Assembly: GCA_029264225.1 (NCBI GenBank) | Contig: JARICB010000273.1 | Span: 1-5,655, forward strand | Direction: 5' to 3' | Origin: Nocardioides sp. | GTDB taxonomy: Bacteria > Actinomycetota > Actinomycetes > Propionibacteriales > Nocardioidaceae | DNA length: 5,655 bases | Shown: positions 1-5,655 of the stretch, one piece after another | How positions within the stretch are numbered: the first letter of the stretch is position 1 | Layout of the letters: every line of letters starts with the position of its first letter | Notes under the pieces: model-generated | What the model was told of the DNA's origin: nothing | Database searches by the model: none | Seen by the model: only the letters and a program-made list of their open reading frames with translations | Translations under genes and position numbers: made by a program

Positions 1-1260
1 GTCATCATGCTCGCGGGCCTCCAGGGCGCGGGAAAGACGACCTTGGCGGCCAAGCTGGCGCTCTGGCTCAAGGAGCAGGGCAAGACCCCGATCCTGGTAG
101 CCGCCGACCTGCAGCGTCCCAACGCCGTCCAGCAGCTCCAGGTCAACGGCGAGCGCGTCGGCGTACCCGTCTTCGCTCCCGAGCCCGGCAACGGGGTCGG
201 CGACCCGGTCGGTGTGGCCAGGGCCTCGATCGAAGAGGCCAAGCGCAAGGTGCACGACGTCGTCATCATCGACACGGCCGGTCGTCTCGGTGTCGATGCC
301 GACATGATGAAGCAGGCCGCCGACATCCGCGCCGCCGTGCAGCCCGACGAGGTGCTCTTCGTCGTCGACGCGATGATCGGTCAGGACGCGGTGACCACCG
401 CTCAGCTCTTCCTCGACGGGGTTGGCTTCGACGGCGTCGTGCTGACCAAGCTCGACGGCGACGCCAGAGGCGGCGCGGCTCTCTCGATCGCCTCGATCAC
501 CGGCAAGCCGGTCATGTTCGCCTCGGCAGGGGAGAAGCCGACCGACTTCGACCTCTTCCACCCCGACCGGATGGCCTCGCGCATCCTCGACATGGGCGAC
601 ATGCTTACCCTGATCGAGCAGGCCGAGAAGACCTTCGATTCTGAGCAGGCTGCCAAGGCAGCAGAGAAGCTCACCACCACCGGAGACTTCACCCTCGACG
701 ACTTCCTGGTCCAGATGCAGCAGCTGCGCAAGCTCGGCTCCATGTCGAAGATCATGGGGATGCTGCCCGGCATGGGTCAGTTCCGCGACCAGCTCGAGAA
801 CTTCGATGAGCGCGAGATCGACCGGATCCAAGCGATCATCCAGTCCATGACCCCCGCCGAGCGTGACAACCCCAAGGTGATCGATGGCTCCCGACGGGCC
901 CGCATCGCGAAGGGGTCGGGTCGTGAGGTCTCCGACGTCAACCAGCTCGTCGACCGCTTCTTCGAGGCGCGCAAGATGATGCAGCAGATGATGCGCGGTG
1001 GTGGCGGCGGAATGCCCGGCATGCCGGGGCTGCCCGGTGCAGGTGGTAAGCGGAACAAGGCCAAGCAGCAGCCCAAGAAGGCCAAGGGAAAGCGGGCATC
1101 GGGCAATCCGGCCAAGGCGGCGCAGGAAGCCGCGGCTGCCAAGGCGGCGGCAGCGGAGAAGGGCACCAGCCCCTTCGGTCAACCCGGTGCAGAGGTCGAC
1201 TACGAGAAGGCAGCCGCTGCGCTCGACCTCCCTACCGACTTCTCCAAGTTCCTCAAGTAG
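1..1260 (+). CDS. ffh: Signal recognition particle GTPase Ffh (SRP54), 5'-truncated by the window edge
   Basis: Ffh binds 4.5S RNA and hydrophobic signal sequences on nascent chains, then docks with FtsY at the membrane for co-translational insertion. Counting from the first in-window codon (419 residues seen), the GTPase motifs appear in order: P-loop GLQGAGKT at 6-13, DLQRP at 36-40, DTAGR at 91-95, TKLDGDARGG from 149 and GEKP at 177-180. The methionine-rich M domain follows, with GSMSKIMGMLPGMG at 246-259 and the RNA-binding SRRARIAKGSG at 297-307. The last 87 or so residues are a Gly/Met, then Lys, then Ala-rich low-complexity tail ending in DFSKFLK, as is common in actinobacterial Ffh. 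The frame is open from base 1 and the ATG at position 7 lies just before the P-loop, so it is internal. The N domain, roughly 100 residues, is off the left edge. The call is near certain from the motifs; only the true start is unseen. Confidence 0.97.
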   Translation, partial: VIMLAGLQGAGKTTLAAKLALWLKEQGKTPILVAADLQRPNAVQQLQVNGERVGVPVFAPEPGNGVGDPVGVARASIEEAKRKVHDVVIIDTAGRLGVDADMMKQAADIRAAVQPDEVLFVVDAMIGQDAVTTAQLFLDGVGFDGVVLTKLDGDARGGAALSIASITGKPVMFASAGEKPTDFDLFHPDRMASRILDMGDMLTLIEQAEKTFDSEQAAKAAEKLTTTGDFTLDDFLVQMQQLRKLGSMSKIMGMLPGMGQFRDQLENFDEREIDRIQAIIQSMTPAERDNPKVIDGSRRARIAKGSGREVSDVNQLVDRFFEARKMMQQMMRGGGGGMPGMPGLPGAGGKRNKAKQQPKKAKGKRASGNPAKAAQEAAAAKAAAAEKGTSPFGQPGAEVDYEKAAAALDLPTDFSKFLK

Positions 1261-1292
1261 GGCTGCTCGTCGAGGCGGAGTTGTCGGATCCC

Positions 1293-1318
1293 TGCCCCGC
1301 AGTGCACGAGGCGGGGTA
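1293..1318 (+). promoter_or_regulatory. GC-rich hairpin between ffh and the kinase gene, covering the only Shine-Dalgarno-like G run
   Basis: CCCCGC (1295-1300) pairs with GCGGGG (1311-1316) across a 10-base loop. A G-U and a U-A pair extend the stem at its base. No U-run follows, so it is a poor intrinsic terminator. The G-rich right arm is the only purine-rich stretch near the kinase ATG at 1329, so the fold could mask ribosome binding, or it could simply mark the end of the ffh message. The inverted repeat is seen directly; either role is inference. Confidence 0.35.
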
Positions 1319-1328
1319 AGTTCCCGCC

Positions 1329-2933
1329 ATGTGGAAGGGACCCAGGAGCTTCGCCAAGCGACTCCTGGACCAGGTGGAGTTGACCGGAACCCTGCCGGTC
1401 GGCTCGGCTGCGGTTTTTGCCGGTTTCGTCGTCGCTGACCCGCTCCTGCTGACCTGGGTAGGTCCTGGCCGTGAACTGTCGCAGTGGTATGTGGCGGGGC
1501 TGGTGCTCATCGCTGTCACTACGGTGATAGGCGTCCTTGTGCGCCCGTCCAGCAGCGGCTGGGTGATCGGCATGTGCATGATCAACCTGATGGCTCTGGG
1601 GCTGATGCGGACAGTTCCCGAAAGCATGATCGAGGTCTGTTTCGCGTTGCCGGCCCTCTATCTGGCCAACCGCTTCGCCATGAGCGGCACCGTGATCGCC
1701 TCGGTTGCAGTGGTGCCGGCAGTGCTGCTGCCGACGTGGCTGATTGCCGAACACCCGCCGGGCGACGCGGTGTCGGTGGTCATGAGCATCCTGCTGGTGG
1801 TGGCCGTGTCGCTGCATGTAGGGGTAGGCGAGGAGGTGCGCCGCACCGTGCGCGCCAAGTTGATCGATGCCAGGCGACTGCAGGAAGGAATCTTGAATTC
1901 CGTCGAGGTCGGGCTCGCCGTCGTCGGTCGCGACGGCGCCTGGAAGGCTCTCAATCCGCGCCAACTCGAGCTCGGGGCGCTTGCCTACCCGCGGGGGAGC
2001 ATAGGCAGGGTCGGACAGCACGGGTTCATCTACGCCGAGGACGGTGTCTCCGCCCTGGACCCTGATCAGATGCCGTCGGCCCGGGCCTTCCGAGGCGAGG
2101 AATTCGCCGGCGTGCTGATCTGGGTGGGCGAGGACCCCGAGACCCGGCGGGCGCTGCACAGTTCGAGCCGGGTGCTTCGAAACGCCCAAGGGAAGTTCGA
2201 GAGCGCGGTGGTCGCCTACGCCGACGTCACCACCCTGCTTGACGCGATCCGGGTCCGAGACGATTTCGTCAACTCGGTCTCGCACGAACTGCGCACTCCG
2301 CTGACCTCGATCCTCGGATACGCCGAGGTGGCGTGCGACGACGACGCGACACCGGAAGTGATGCGCTCATCATTGAAGCGGGTGCAACGCAATGCCGACC
2401 GGCTCAATCGTCTGGTCGGCGACCTGTTGGACACCAACCAGCAGCAGAATGGTCTGGCATTGGTCACCGGACGGGTCGACCTGTCCAGCGTCGTGGCACT
2501 CAGCGTGACCTACGCAGACGAGGCGACGTCCGCGGCCGACCTCGACCTGGTCGTCGAGCGGAACGACCCGATCTGGGTCGAGGCCGACGCGCTTCGACTC
2601 GAACAGGTGCTGACCAACCTGATCTCGAATGCGGTCAAGTACACCCCGGCCGGTGGGCGGGTTGCCATCTCCTTGACCCGGACCGACGATCAGGCCGTGC
2701 TTACCGTGGCCGATACCGGGGTCGGGATCGCGGCGGAGGACCTGCAGGCGGTCTTCAACCGGTTCTACCGGGCGCGGAACGTGCAGGAAGGACATATTGC
2801 CGGCGTCGGACTGGGCCTTGCCATCGTGCACCAGATCGTGACGGCACACGGCGGCGACATCGACGTCGAGAGTGCCGTCGGCATCGGGAGCACGTTCCGG
2901 GTGCGGTTGCCCCTCGCCGAGCCCACCGACTGA
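1329..2933 (+). CDS. Membrane-bound PAS sensor histidine kinase, orphan
   Basis: This 534-residue protein should sense a signal and autophosphorylate a histidine, then pass the phosphate to an unidentified response regulator. Hydrophobic segments near 24-44, 53-71, 77-94, 100-113, 120-140 and 147-166 suggest about six membrane spans with little extracytoplasmic sequence. A degenerate PAS-like region (about 186-300) follows, then a HisKA domain with H-box SHELRTPL and phospho-acceptor H319. The ATPase domain is intact: N box NLISNAVKYTP at 430-440, G1 box DTGVGI at 462-467, F box FNRFYRA at 476-482 and G2 box GVGLGLAIV at 492-500. An in-frame TAA at 1317 limits the start, and ATG 1329 is the first start after it. 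The Shine-Dalgarno is weak (a G run about 12 bases upstream). The gene is 68 bp after ffh and 18 bp before the next gene, with no receiver-domain gene in the window. Kinase identity is secure; the signal and partner are unknown. Confidence 0.93.
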   Translation: MWKGPRSFAKRLLDQVELTGTLPVGSAAVFAGFVVADPLLLTWVGPGRELSQWYVAGLVLIAVTTVIGVLVRPSSSGWVIGMCMINLMALGLMRTVPESMIEVCFALPALYLANRFAMSGTVIASVAVVPAVLLPTWLIAEHPPGDAVSVVMSILLVVAVSLHVGVGEEVRRTVRAKLIDARRLQEGILNSVEVGLAVVGRDGAWKALNPRQLELGALAYPRGSIGRVGQHGFIYAEDGVSALDPDQMPSARAFRGEEFAGVLIWVGEDPETRRALHSSSRVLRNAQGKFESAVVAYADVTTLLDAIRVRDDFVNSVSHELRTPLTSILGYAEVACDDDATPEVMRSSLKRVQRNADRLNRLVGDLLDTNQQQNGLALVTGRVDLSSVVALSVTYADEATSAADLDLVVERNDPIWVEADALRLEQVLTNLISNAVKYTPAGGRVAISLTRTDDQAVLTVADTGVGIAAEDLQAVFNRFYRARNVQEGHIAGVGLGLAIVHQIVTAHGGDIDVESAVGIGSTFRVRLPLAEPTD

Positions 2934-2951
2934 CGACGTACGCTCGGCGAC

Positions 2952-3293
2952 ATGGCTCGCGCCCCCCGCTCCGTGCTCGTCGTGGATGCCGCGAACGTCG
3001 TCGGGTCGGTGCCTGATGGCTGGTGGAAGGACCGCGCCGGCGCGGCTCGGCGCCTGCACGAACGACTCCTGGTCGCGGACACGTCCTATGACGTCATCGT
3101 GCTGGTCCTGGAAGGTGGCGCCAAGGGTGGTGTCCGGGTCGGGCGTGATCAGCATGTGCGCACCGTCCACGCGCCCCGTGACGGCGACACCGTGGTGTTG
3201 ATCAGTGCCGACCAGATGCTGCGTGCGCGGTGTGAAGGACTGGGTGCGCGGGCCATGAGCCCGTCGTGGTTGCTCGACCAGATGCGAGGCTAG
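2952..3293 (+). CDS. Small NYN/PIN-like domain protein, possible nuclease, uncharacterised
   Basis: This is a 113-residue soluble protein that I do not recognise by name. It opens with a hydrophobic strand running into VVDAANVVGS (D12, N15), which resembles the first acidic motif of NYN/PIN-fold (YacP-like) nucleases. The PDGWWKDR segment (21-28) is typical of small actinobacterial homologues. A second strand, DVIVLVLEG (47-55), and acidic positions D77, D79 and D87 could complete a metal site. The end, RARCEGLGARAMSPSWLL (91-108), resembles the closing helix and strand of such folds. It starts 18 bp after the kinase stop, so co-transcription is plausible. The Shine-Dalgarno is weak. The fold assignment is from motif reading only. 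RNA cleavage is an inference, and the protein may be a divergent or inactive member. That the gene is real is better supported by its clean ATG start and by the agreement with this family. Confidence 0.75.
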   Translation: MARAPRSVLVVDAANVVGSVPDGWWKDRAGAARRLHERLLVADTSYDVIVLVLEGGAKGGVRVGRDQHVRTVHAPRDGDTVVLISADQMLRARCEGLGARAMSPSWLLDQMRG

Positions 3294-3323
3294 TTCCGAT
3301 CACGGTGGTCATCGCCGGACTGC

Positions 3324-3339
3324 GGGGAGACTCGTCCCC
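3324..3339 (+). other. Short GGGGA/TCCCC hairpin in the gap before the amidohydrolase gene
   Basis: GGGGA (3324-3328) and TCCCC (3335-3339) can pair around a six-base loop. The gap at 3294-3388 otherwise shows no convincing promoter hexamers. No U tract follows, so a terminator role for the upstream gene is weak. It may be a chance repeat in GC-rich sequence. Confidence 0.2.
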
Positions 3340-3377
3340 CTCCACCCGTGCACGAATCAGATCCGAACCGTCCGTAC

Positions 3378-3383
3378 AAGGAG
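3378..3383 (+). promoter_or_regulatory. Strong Shine-Dalgarno AAGGAG that fixes the amidohydrolase start
   Basis: AAGGAG ends five bases before the ATG at 3389. The frame is open further upstream to an ATG at 3266, but that would add 41 residues without family character and overlap the preceding gene, so the internal ATG is preferred. Confidence 0.85.
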
Positions 3384-3388
3384 TAGGC

Positions 3389-4459
3389 ATGTCCGCGCTG
3401 AAGTTCTCCGGTCCCGTTCTTCCCGACGGCGAGATCCGACACCTCTACGTGGCGGAGGGCAGGCTCACCTTCGATCCGCCCCGCGGTGCCGAGGCAGCAG
3501 TCGAGGGCTGGATCGTCCCGGGGTTGGTCGACGCCCACTGCCACCTCGGCCTCGACGAGGCCGGTGCGGTAGATCGTGAGGAGACCGAGCAGCAGGCCAT
3601 CGAGGACCGCAACGCAGGCGCGCTGCTGATCCGCGACTGCGGCTCCGCGGCCGACACCCGGTGGATCCACGATCGCGACGACCTGCCCCGGCTGGTGCGC
3701 TGCGGTCGGCACATCGCCGCGACCAAGCGCTACATCCGCAACTACGCCCACGAGGTGCAGCCCGAGGACCTGGCCGCCTACGCCACCCAAGAGGCGCGCA
3801 ACGGTGATGGCTGGATCAAGCTGGTGGGCGACTGGATCAGCCGCGAATCGGGCGACCTGGCCCCCTCGTTCCCTGCCGAGGCGTTCGCTGCGGCGATCGC
3901 AGCCGCCCACGCGGAGGGAGCAAAGGTCACTGCGCACTGCTTAGGGCCGGACGTGCTGCCGGGACTGATCAACGCCGGGATCGACTGCATCGAGCACGGC
4001 ACCGGCCTCTCTGAGGACCTGATCGAGTCGATGGTGGCCGCCGGCACCGCTCTGGTGCCGACGATCATGCAGCTCGACAAGTTCCCCGAGCACGCCTCCG
4101 CAGGTCAGGAGCGGTTCCCCGACTACGCCGCCACCATGGTCGACCTCTACGCCCGGATGCCGCGAACGATCATGGCGGCCTACGACGCGGGAGTGCCGAT
4201 CTTCGCCGGCTCCGACGGCGGCGGGCTCAGCCGGCACGGCAACATCGCCGGCGAGGTGGCAGCCCTCCACCGGATCGGGATCCCGGCCGCCGATGCCCTT
4301 GCCGCTGCCAGCTGGCGAGCCCGGGACTGGCTGGGCTTCGACGGCTTGACCGAGGGAGCCTCGGCCGACTTCGTGGTCTACCCCCGCGACCCGCGTACCG
4401 ACCTGTCGGTGCTGCGCACCCCACTCGCCGTCGTACTGCGCGGCCGGGTGGTCGCTTGA
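3389..4459 (+). CDS. Amidohydrolase-family metal-dependent hydrolase (imidazolonepropionase/prolidase-like)
   Basis: The 356-residue TIM-barrel hydrolase should cleave an amide, peptide or ring C-N bond using a metal-activated water. An N-terminal composite beta-domain (about 1-43) leads to VPGLVDAHCHLG, giving metal ligands H50 and H52. Further likely ligands are K144 in WIKLVGDW (a position often carboxylated in this superfamily), H183 in VTAHCLGP, H203 in CIEHGTG and D276 in FAGSDGGG. The C-terminus returns to the beta-domain with GASADFVVYPRDP and LRGRVVA, as expected for the COG1228-type group. There is no signal peptide, so it is cytoplasmic. The length is slightly short for the family (commonly about 380-420) but all ligands are present. 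Leu185 uses a TTA codon (3941-3943), the only in-frame TTA I found among these genes. It has its own strong Shine-Dalgarno after a 95-bp gap. The superfamily is secure; the substrate cannot be read from sequence. Confidence 0.93.
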   Translation: MSALKFSGPVLPDGEIRHLYVAEGRLTFDPPRGAEAAVEGWIVPGLVDAHCHLGLDEAGAVDREETEQQAIEDRNAGALLIRDCGSAADTRWIHDRDDLPRLVRCGRHIAATKRYIRNYAHEVQPEDLAAYATQEARNGDGWIKLVGDWISRESGDLAPSFPAEAFAAAIAAAHAEGAKVTAHCLGPDVLPGLINAGIDCIEHGTGLSEDLIESMVAAGTALVPTIMQLDKFPEHASAGQERFPDYAATMVDLYARMPRTIMAAYDAGVPIFAGSDGGGLSRHGNIAGEVAALHRIGIPAADALAAASWRARDWLGFDGLTEGASADFVVYPRDPRTDLSVLRTPLAVVLRGRVVA

Positions 4460-4475
4460 TCCGTACGGCCGTGAA

Positions 4476-4501
4476 ACCCCGTTGCGGCCCGACAACGCGG
4501 T
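4476..4501 (+). other. Imperfect inverted repeat between the amidohydrolase and acetyltransferase genes
   Basis: CGTTG (4480-4484) pairs with CAACG (4493-4497) over an eight-base loop. After one mismatch, three further pairs (4476-4478 with 4499-4501) extend the stem. It ends one base before the Shine-Dalgarno at 4503. There is no U-run. It could be a weak terminator or could affect ribosome access. The nearby CCGTACGG (4461-4468) is a perfect 8-bp palindrome of unknown meaning. Confidence 0.28.
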
Positions 4502-4502
4502 C

Positions 4503-4510
4503 GGAAAGGA
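4503..4510 (+). promoter_or_regulatory. Shine-Dalgarno GGAAAGGA for the ATG at 4518
   Basis: This purine-rich site sits seven bases before ATG 4518, an ideal spacing. It marks 4518 as the intended start of the acetyltransferase gene, even though that frame stops after 14 codons. Confidence 0.7.
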
Positions 4511-4517
4511 TCGCTGC

Positions 4518-4562
4518 ATGAGCACCCTCGAGGACTTTTCCCACCCCTCGGTCTGCACGTAA
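4518..4562 (+). other. 14-codon open frame with a good start, probably the N-terminus of the acetyltransferase before a frameshift
   Basis: The frame encodes MSTLEDFSHPSVCT and ends at TAA 4560-4562. It has the best ribosome-binding site in this interval but is too short to be an independent gene. Its first ten residues join naturally to the acetyltransferase body if one base is added in the C run at 4544-4547. The alternative is a leader peptide with reinitiation downstream; I consider this less likely because no good restart site is visible. Confidence 0.55.
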
Positions 4563-5167
4563 GTGCCGGCGCGCTGGAGTTGCGGGGGCTGACCGACGAC
4601 GTGCTCGTCGAGCTGTGCGACCTGGCCGAGCAGGGCATCCACGACCCCGACGCGATGCCGTTCCTGTTTCCCTGGAGCGCCGCTCCGCGCGGCGAACTTG
4701 CCCGCAACACCGCCGCCTACCACTGGCGGGTCCGGGCCGGCTTCTCACCGCAGTCCTGGGACCTCCAGCTAGCCGCCTTCTACGAGGGTGAGCTGGTCGG
4801 CGCCCAGGGCGTCTCGACCGCCAACTTCCTCATCACTCGCACCGGTGAGACCGGGTCGTGGCTGGGGCGCGCCTTTCACGGCCGCGGGATCGGGACGGCC
4901 ATACGCCGGGCCATATGCACCCTTGCTTTTGACCACCTGGGCTTCGAGGAGGTCACCTCCGGGGCGTTCCTTGACAACCCGGCGTCGCTGGCGGTCTCGC
5001 GCAAGGTCGGCTACCGCCCCAACGGGGTGACCCGGATGAAGCGACGCGAAGGCGAGCTGGCGCTCAACCAGTCTCTGGTGCTGAGCCCCGGTGACTTCAT
5101 CCGCGGTGCTGATCGCGTCACCGTGACCGGCGCGGAGTCGGTTCGGCGCTTCATCGGGCTCGGCTGA
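4518..5167 (+). CDS. GNAT N-acetyltransferase (RimJ/RimL-like) with an apparent N-terminal frameshift
   Basis: The protein would transfer an acetyl group from acetyl-CoA to an amine; the acceptor is unknown. The body is intact from about 4541 to the TGA at 5165-5167. It includes GIHDPDAMPFLFPW, the strand WDLQLAAFYEGELVGAQGV, the acetyl-CoA pyrophosphate loop GRGIGT (4880-4897) and NPASLAVSRKVGY near the C-terminus. All fit the PF13302-type GNAT fold. The only usual start codon early in that frame is TTG at 4580. It lacks a properly spaced Shine-Dalgarno and would delete most of strand beta-1 (HPLGLHVSAGALELR, read from 4547 on). The well-placed ATG 4518 lies in a different frame that ends at 4560. 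Adding one C to the four-C run at 4544-4547 restores one 216-residue protein. It may therefore be a broken gene, a sequencing or assembly error, or a case of slippage. The gap from the amidohydrolase is 58 bp. Function class is firm, integrity is not. Confidence 0.82.
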
Positions 5168-5209
5168 ACAGTTCCCGTGGTGGCCGATTGGGCGCCGTAC
5201 TCCCGGCTC

Positions 5210-5218
5210 TGGCAGAAT
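5210..5218 (+). promoter_or_regulatory. Candidate extended -10 promoter element for rpsP
   Basis: TGGCAGAAT reads as a TGn extended -10 with hexamer CAGAAT (5213-5218), four of six matches to TATAAT. A partial -35, TTGGGC at 5188-5193, is 19 bases upstream, which is longer than ideal. It lies in the 182-bp non-coding gap between the acetyltransferase and rpsP and would give a leader of roughly 125 bases. The sequence match is modest and no transcript evidence exists here. Confidence 0.42.
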
Positions 5219-5234
5219 GTCGCGCTGAGTCGCA

Positions 5235-5277
5235 CCAGCGGACGGACCCTCTCATCCGGCCGCCGGGGCGCACCCCG
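5235..5277 (+). promoter_or_regulatory. Structured 5' leader of rpsP with two overlapping hairpins
   Basis: Hairpin A: GCGG-A-CGGA (5238-5246) pairs with TCCG-G-CCGC (5255-5263), eight pairs with one A/G mismatch and an eight-base loop; two more pairs (5235-5236 with 5265-5266) can extend it. Hairpin B: CGGGG (5264-5268) pairs with CCCCG (5273-5277) over the loop CGCA. The extended form of A and hairpin B share bases 5265-5266, so they could compete. The pairing is seen directly; a role in controlling the S16 operon is inference. The rest of the 5168-5349 gap shows no coding frame with family character. Confidence 0.35.
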
Positions 5278-5332
5278 AGGAGTCAGACCCGGTCCCCACC
5301 TGGTGTGTGACCCTTCACCCACTTCCACTCGC

Positions 5333-5338
5333 AAGGAG
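5333..5338 (+). promoter_or_regulatory. Shine-Dalgarno AAGGAG of rpsP
   Basis: AAGGAG ends 11 bases before the GTG start at 5350. The spacing is longer than average but acceptable, and it supports GTG initiation at the conserved [12 protein letters not shown]-terminus. Confidence 0.7.
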
Positions 5339-5349
5339 ACACCACAAAC

Positions 5350-5655
5350 GTGGCCGTCAAGATTCGTTTGAAGCGCCTGGGCAAGATCCGGGTCCCGCAA
5401 TACCGCATCGTCGTCGTCGACTCCCGCAAGAAGCGTGACGGCCGCGTGCTCGAAGAGATCGGCAAGTACCACCCCAAGGAGGAGCCCTCGCTGATCAGCG
5501 TCGTCTCCGACCGGGCGCAGTACTGGCTCAGCGTGGGCGCCCAGCCCTCCGACGCCGTCGCCGTCCTCCTCAAGATCACCGGTGACTGGCAGAAGTTCAA
5601 GGGCCTCCCGGGGACCGAGGGCACGCTGAAGGTCAAGGAGCCGAAGCGCGACAAG
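5350..5655 (+). CDS. rpsP: 30S ribosomal protein S16, 3'-truncated by the window edge
   Basis: S16 binds 16S rRNA early in 30S subunit assembly. Starting from GTG 5350, 102 codons are open to the end of the window. The N-terminus [12 protein letters not shown], the [17 protein letters not shown] segment (16-32) and [12 protein letters not shown] (35-46) are the S16 hallmarks. The conserved core ends near [13 protein letters not shown] (74-86). The remaining residues begin the Lys/Glu-rich C-terminal extension that makes actinobacterial S16 longer than the 80-90 residue forms. No stop is seen, so the gene continues to the right. By family knowledge it usually heads an operon with a KH-domain protein, rimM and trmD, which would lie beyond the window. 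GTG is chosen because no in-frame alternative preserves the conserved N-terminus. Confidence 0.97.
   Translation, partial: MAVKIRLKRLGKIRVPQYRIVVVDSRKKRDGRVLEEIGKYHPKEEPSLISVVSDRAQYWLSVGAQPSDAVAVLLKITGDWQKFKGLPGTEGTLKVKEPKRDK

Noticed and set aside
997..1180. Low-complexity tail of ffh considered as a DNA repeat array
   Set aside because: The codons vary while the amino acid bias (Gly/Met, Lys, Ala) persists, so it is a protein-level bias and not a tandem DNA repeat. Such tails are usual for actinobacterial Ffh.
998..1438. 146-codon plus-strand open frame across the end of ffh
   Set aside because: It is an Arg/Pro-rich out-of-frame reading of the ffh low-complexity tail and the start of the kinase gene.
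1200..2285. 361-codon open frame on the minus strand
   Set aside because: It lies opposite the histidine kinase, whose motifs are unmistakable. Its composition (His/Gln/Arg-rich, no domain character) is that of a GC-rich antisense shadow.
2370..3170. 266-codon minus-strand open frame
   Set aside because: It spans the antisense of two supported genes and has no recognisable domain.
3266..3388. N-terminal extension of the amidohydrolase from ATG 3266
   Set aside because: It would overlap the preceding gene, has no family similarity, and is bypassed by a strong Shine-Dalgarno directly before ATG 3389.
3941..4723. 260-codon minus-strand open frame
   Set aside because: It crosses the antisense of the amidohydrolase and the acetyltransferase; the sequence is Gly/Val/His-rich without motifs.
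5177..5371. 64-codon plus-strand open frame upstream of rpsP
   Set aside because: It overlaps the promoter/leader region and the rpsP start in another frame, has no good ribosome-binding site and shows no family character.

Overview
This is a high-GC window from an actinobacterium. Codon third positions are strongly G/C, and the ends carry an actinobacterial-type Ffh tail and ribosomal protein S16. The overall style (ffh, a few accessory genes, then rpsP, with a RimJ/RimL-type acetyltransferase) fits Propionibacteriales/Nocardioidaceae such as Nocardioides. That family placement comes from family knowledge and was not computed. Every gene I can support lies on the + strand. The long minus-strand open frames are GC-driven shadows.

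Layout: (1) positions 1-1260 hold the 3' part of ffh, the signal recognition particle GTPase, cut by the left edge. (2) After a 68-bp gap with a GC-rich hairpin comes a complete membrane-bound PAS sensor histidine kinase (1329-2933) with no response regulator beside it. (3) A small NYN/PIN-like protein follows 18 bp later (2952-3293). (4) A metal-dependent amidohydrolase (3389-4459) starts behind a strong Shine-Dalgarno. (5) A GNAT acetyltransferase region (4518-5167) has a well-placed ATG and Shine-Dalgarno in one frame, while the conserved body lies in another. A single missing C in a C run would explain this. (6) A 182-bp non-coding stretch (5168-5349) holds a candidate promoter and two overlapping hairpins ahead of rpsP (5350 to the right edge), which is cut at its 3' end.

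The two outer genes are conserved translation and secretion housekeeping: co-translational membrane targeting, and 30S assembly at the head of the usual rpsP-KH-rimM-trmD operon. The four genes between them are accessory cargo. Short gaps and a shared strand allow partial co-transcription from ffh, but no shared pathway is evident. I found no CRISPR array, tRNA, rRNA, IS element or toxin-antitoxin pair, and nothing I would call a new biological system. The features most worth a second look are the apparent N-terminal frameshift in the acetyltransferase, the rpsP leader structure, the single TTA codon in the amidohydrolase and the orphan kinase.
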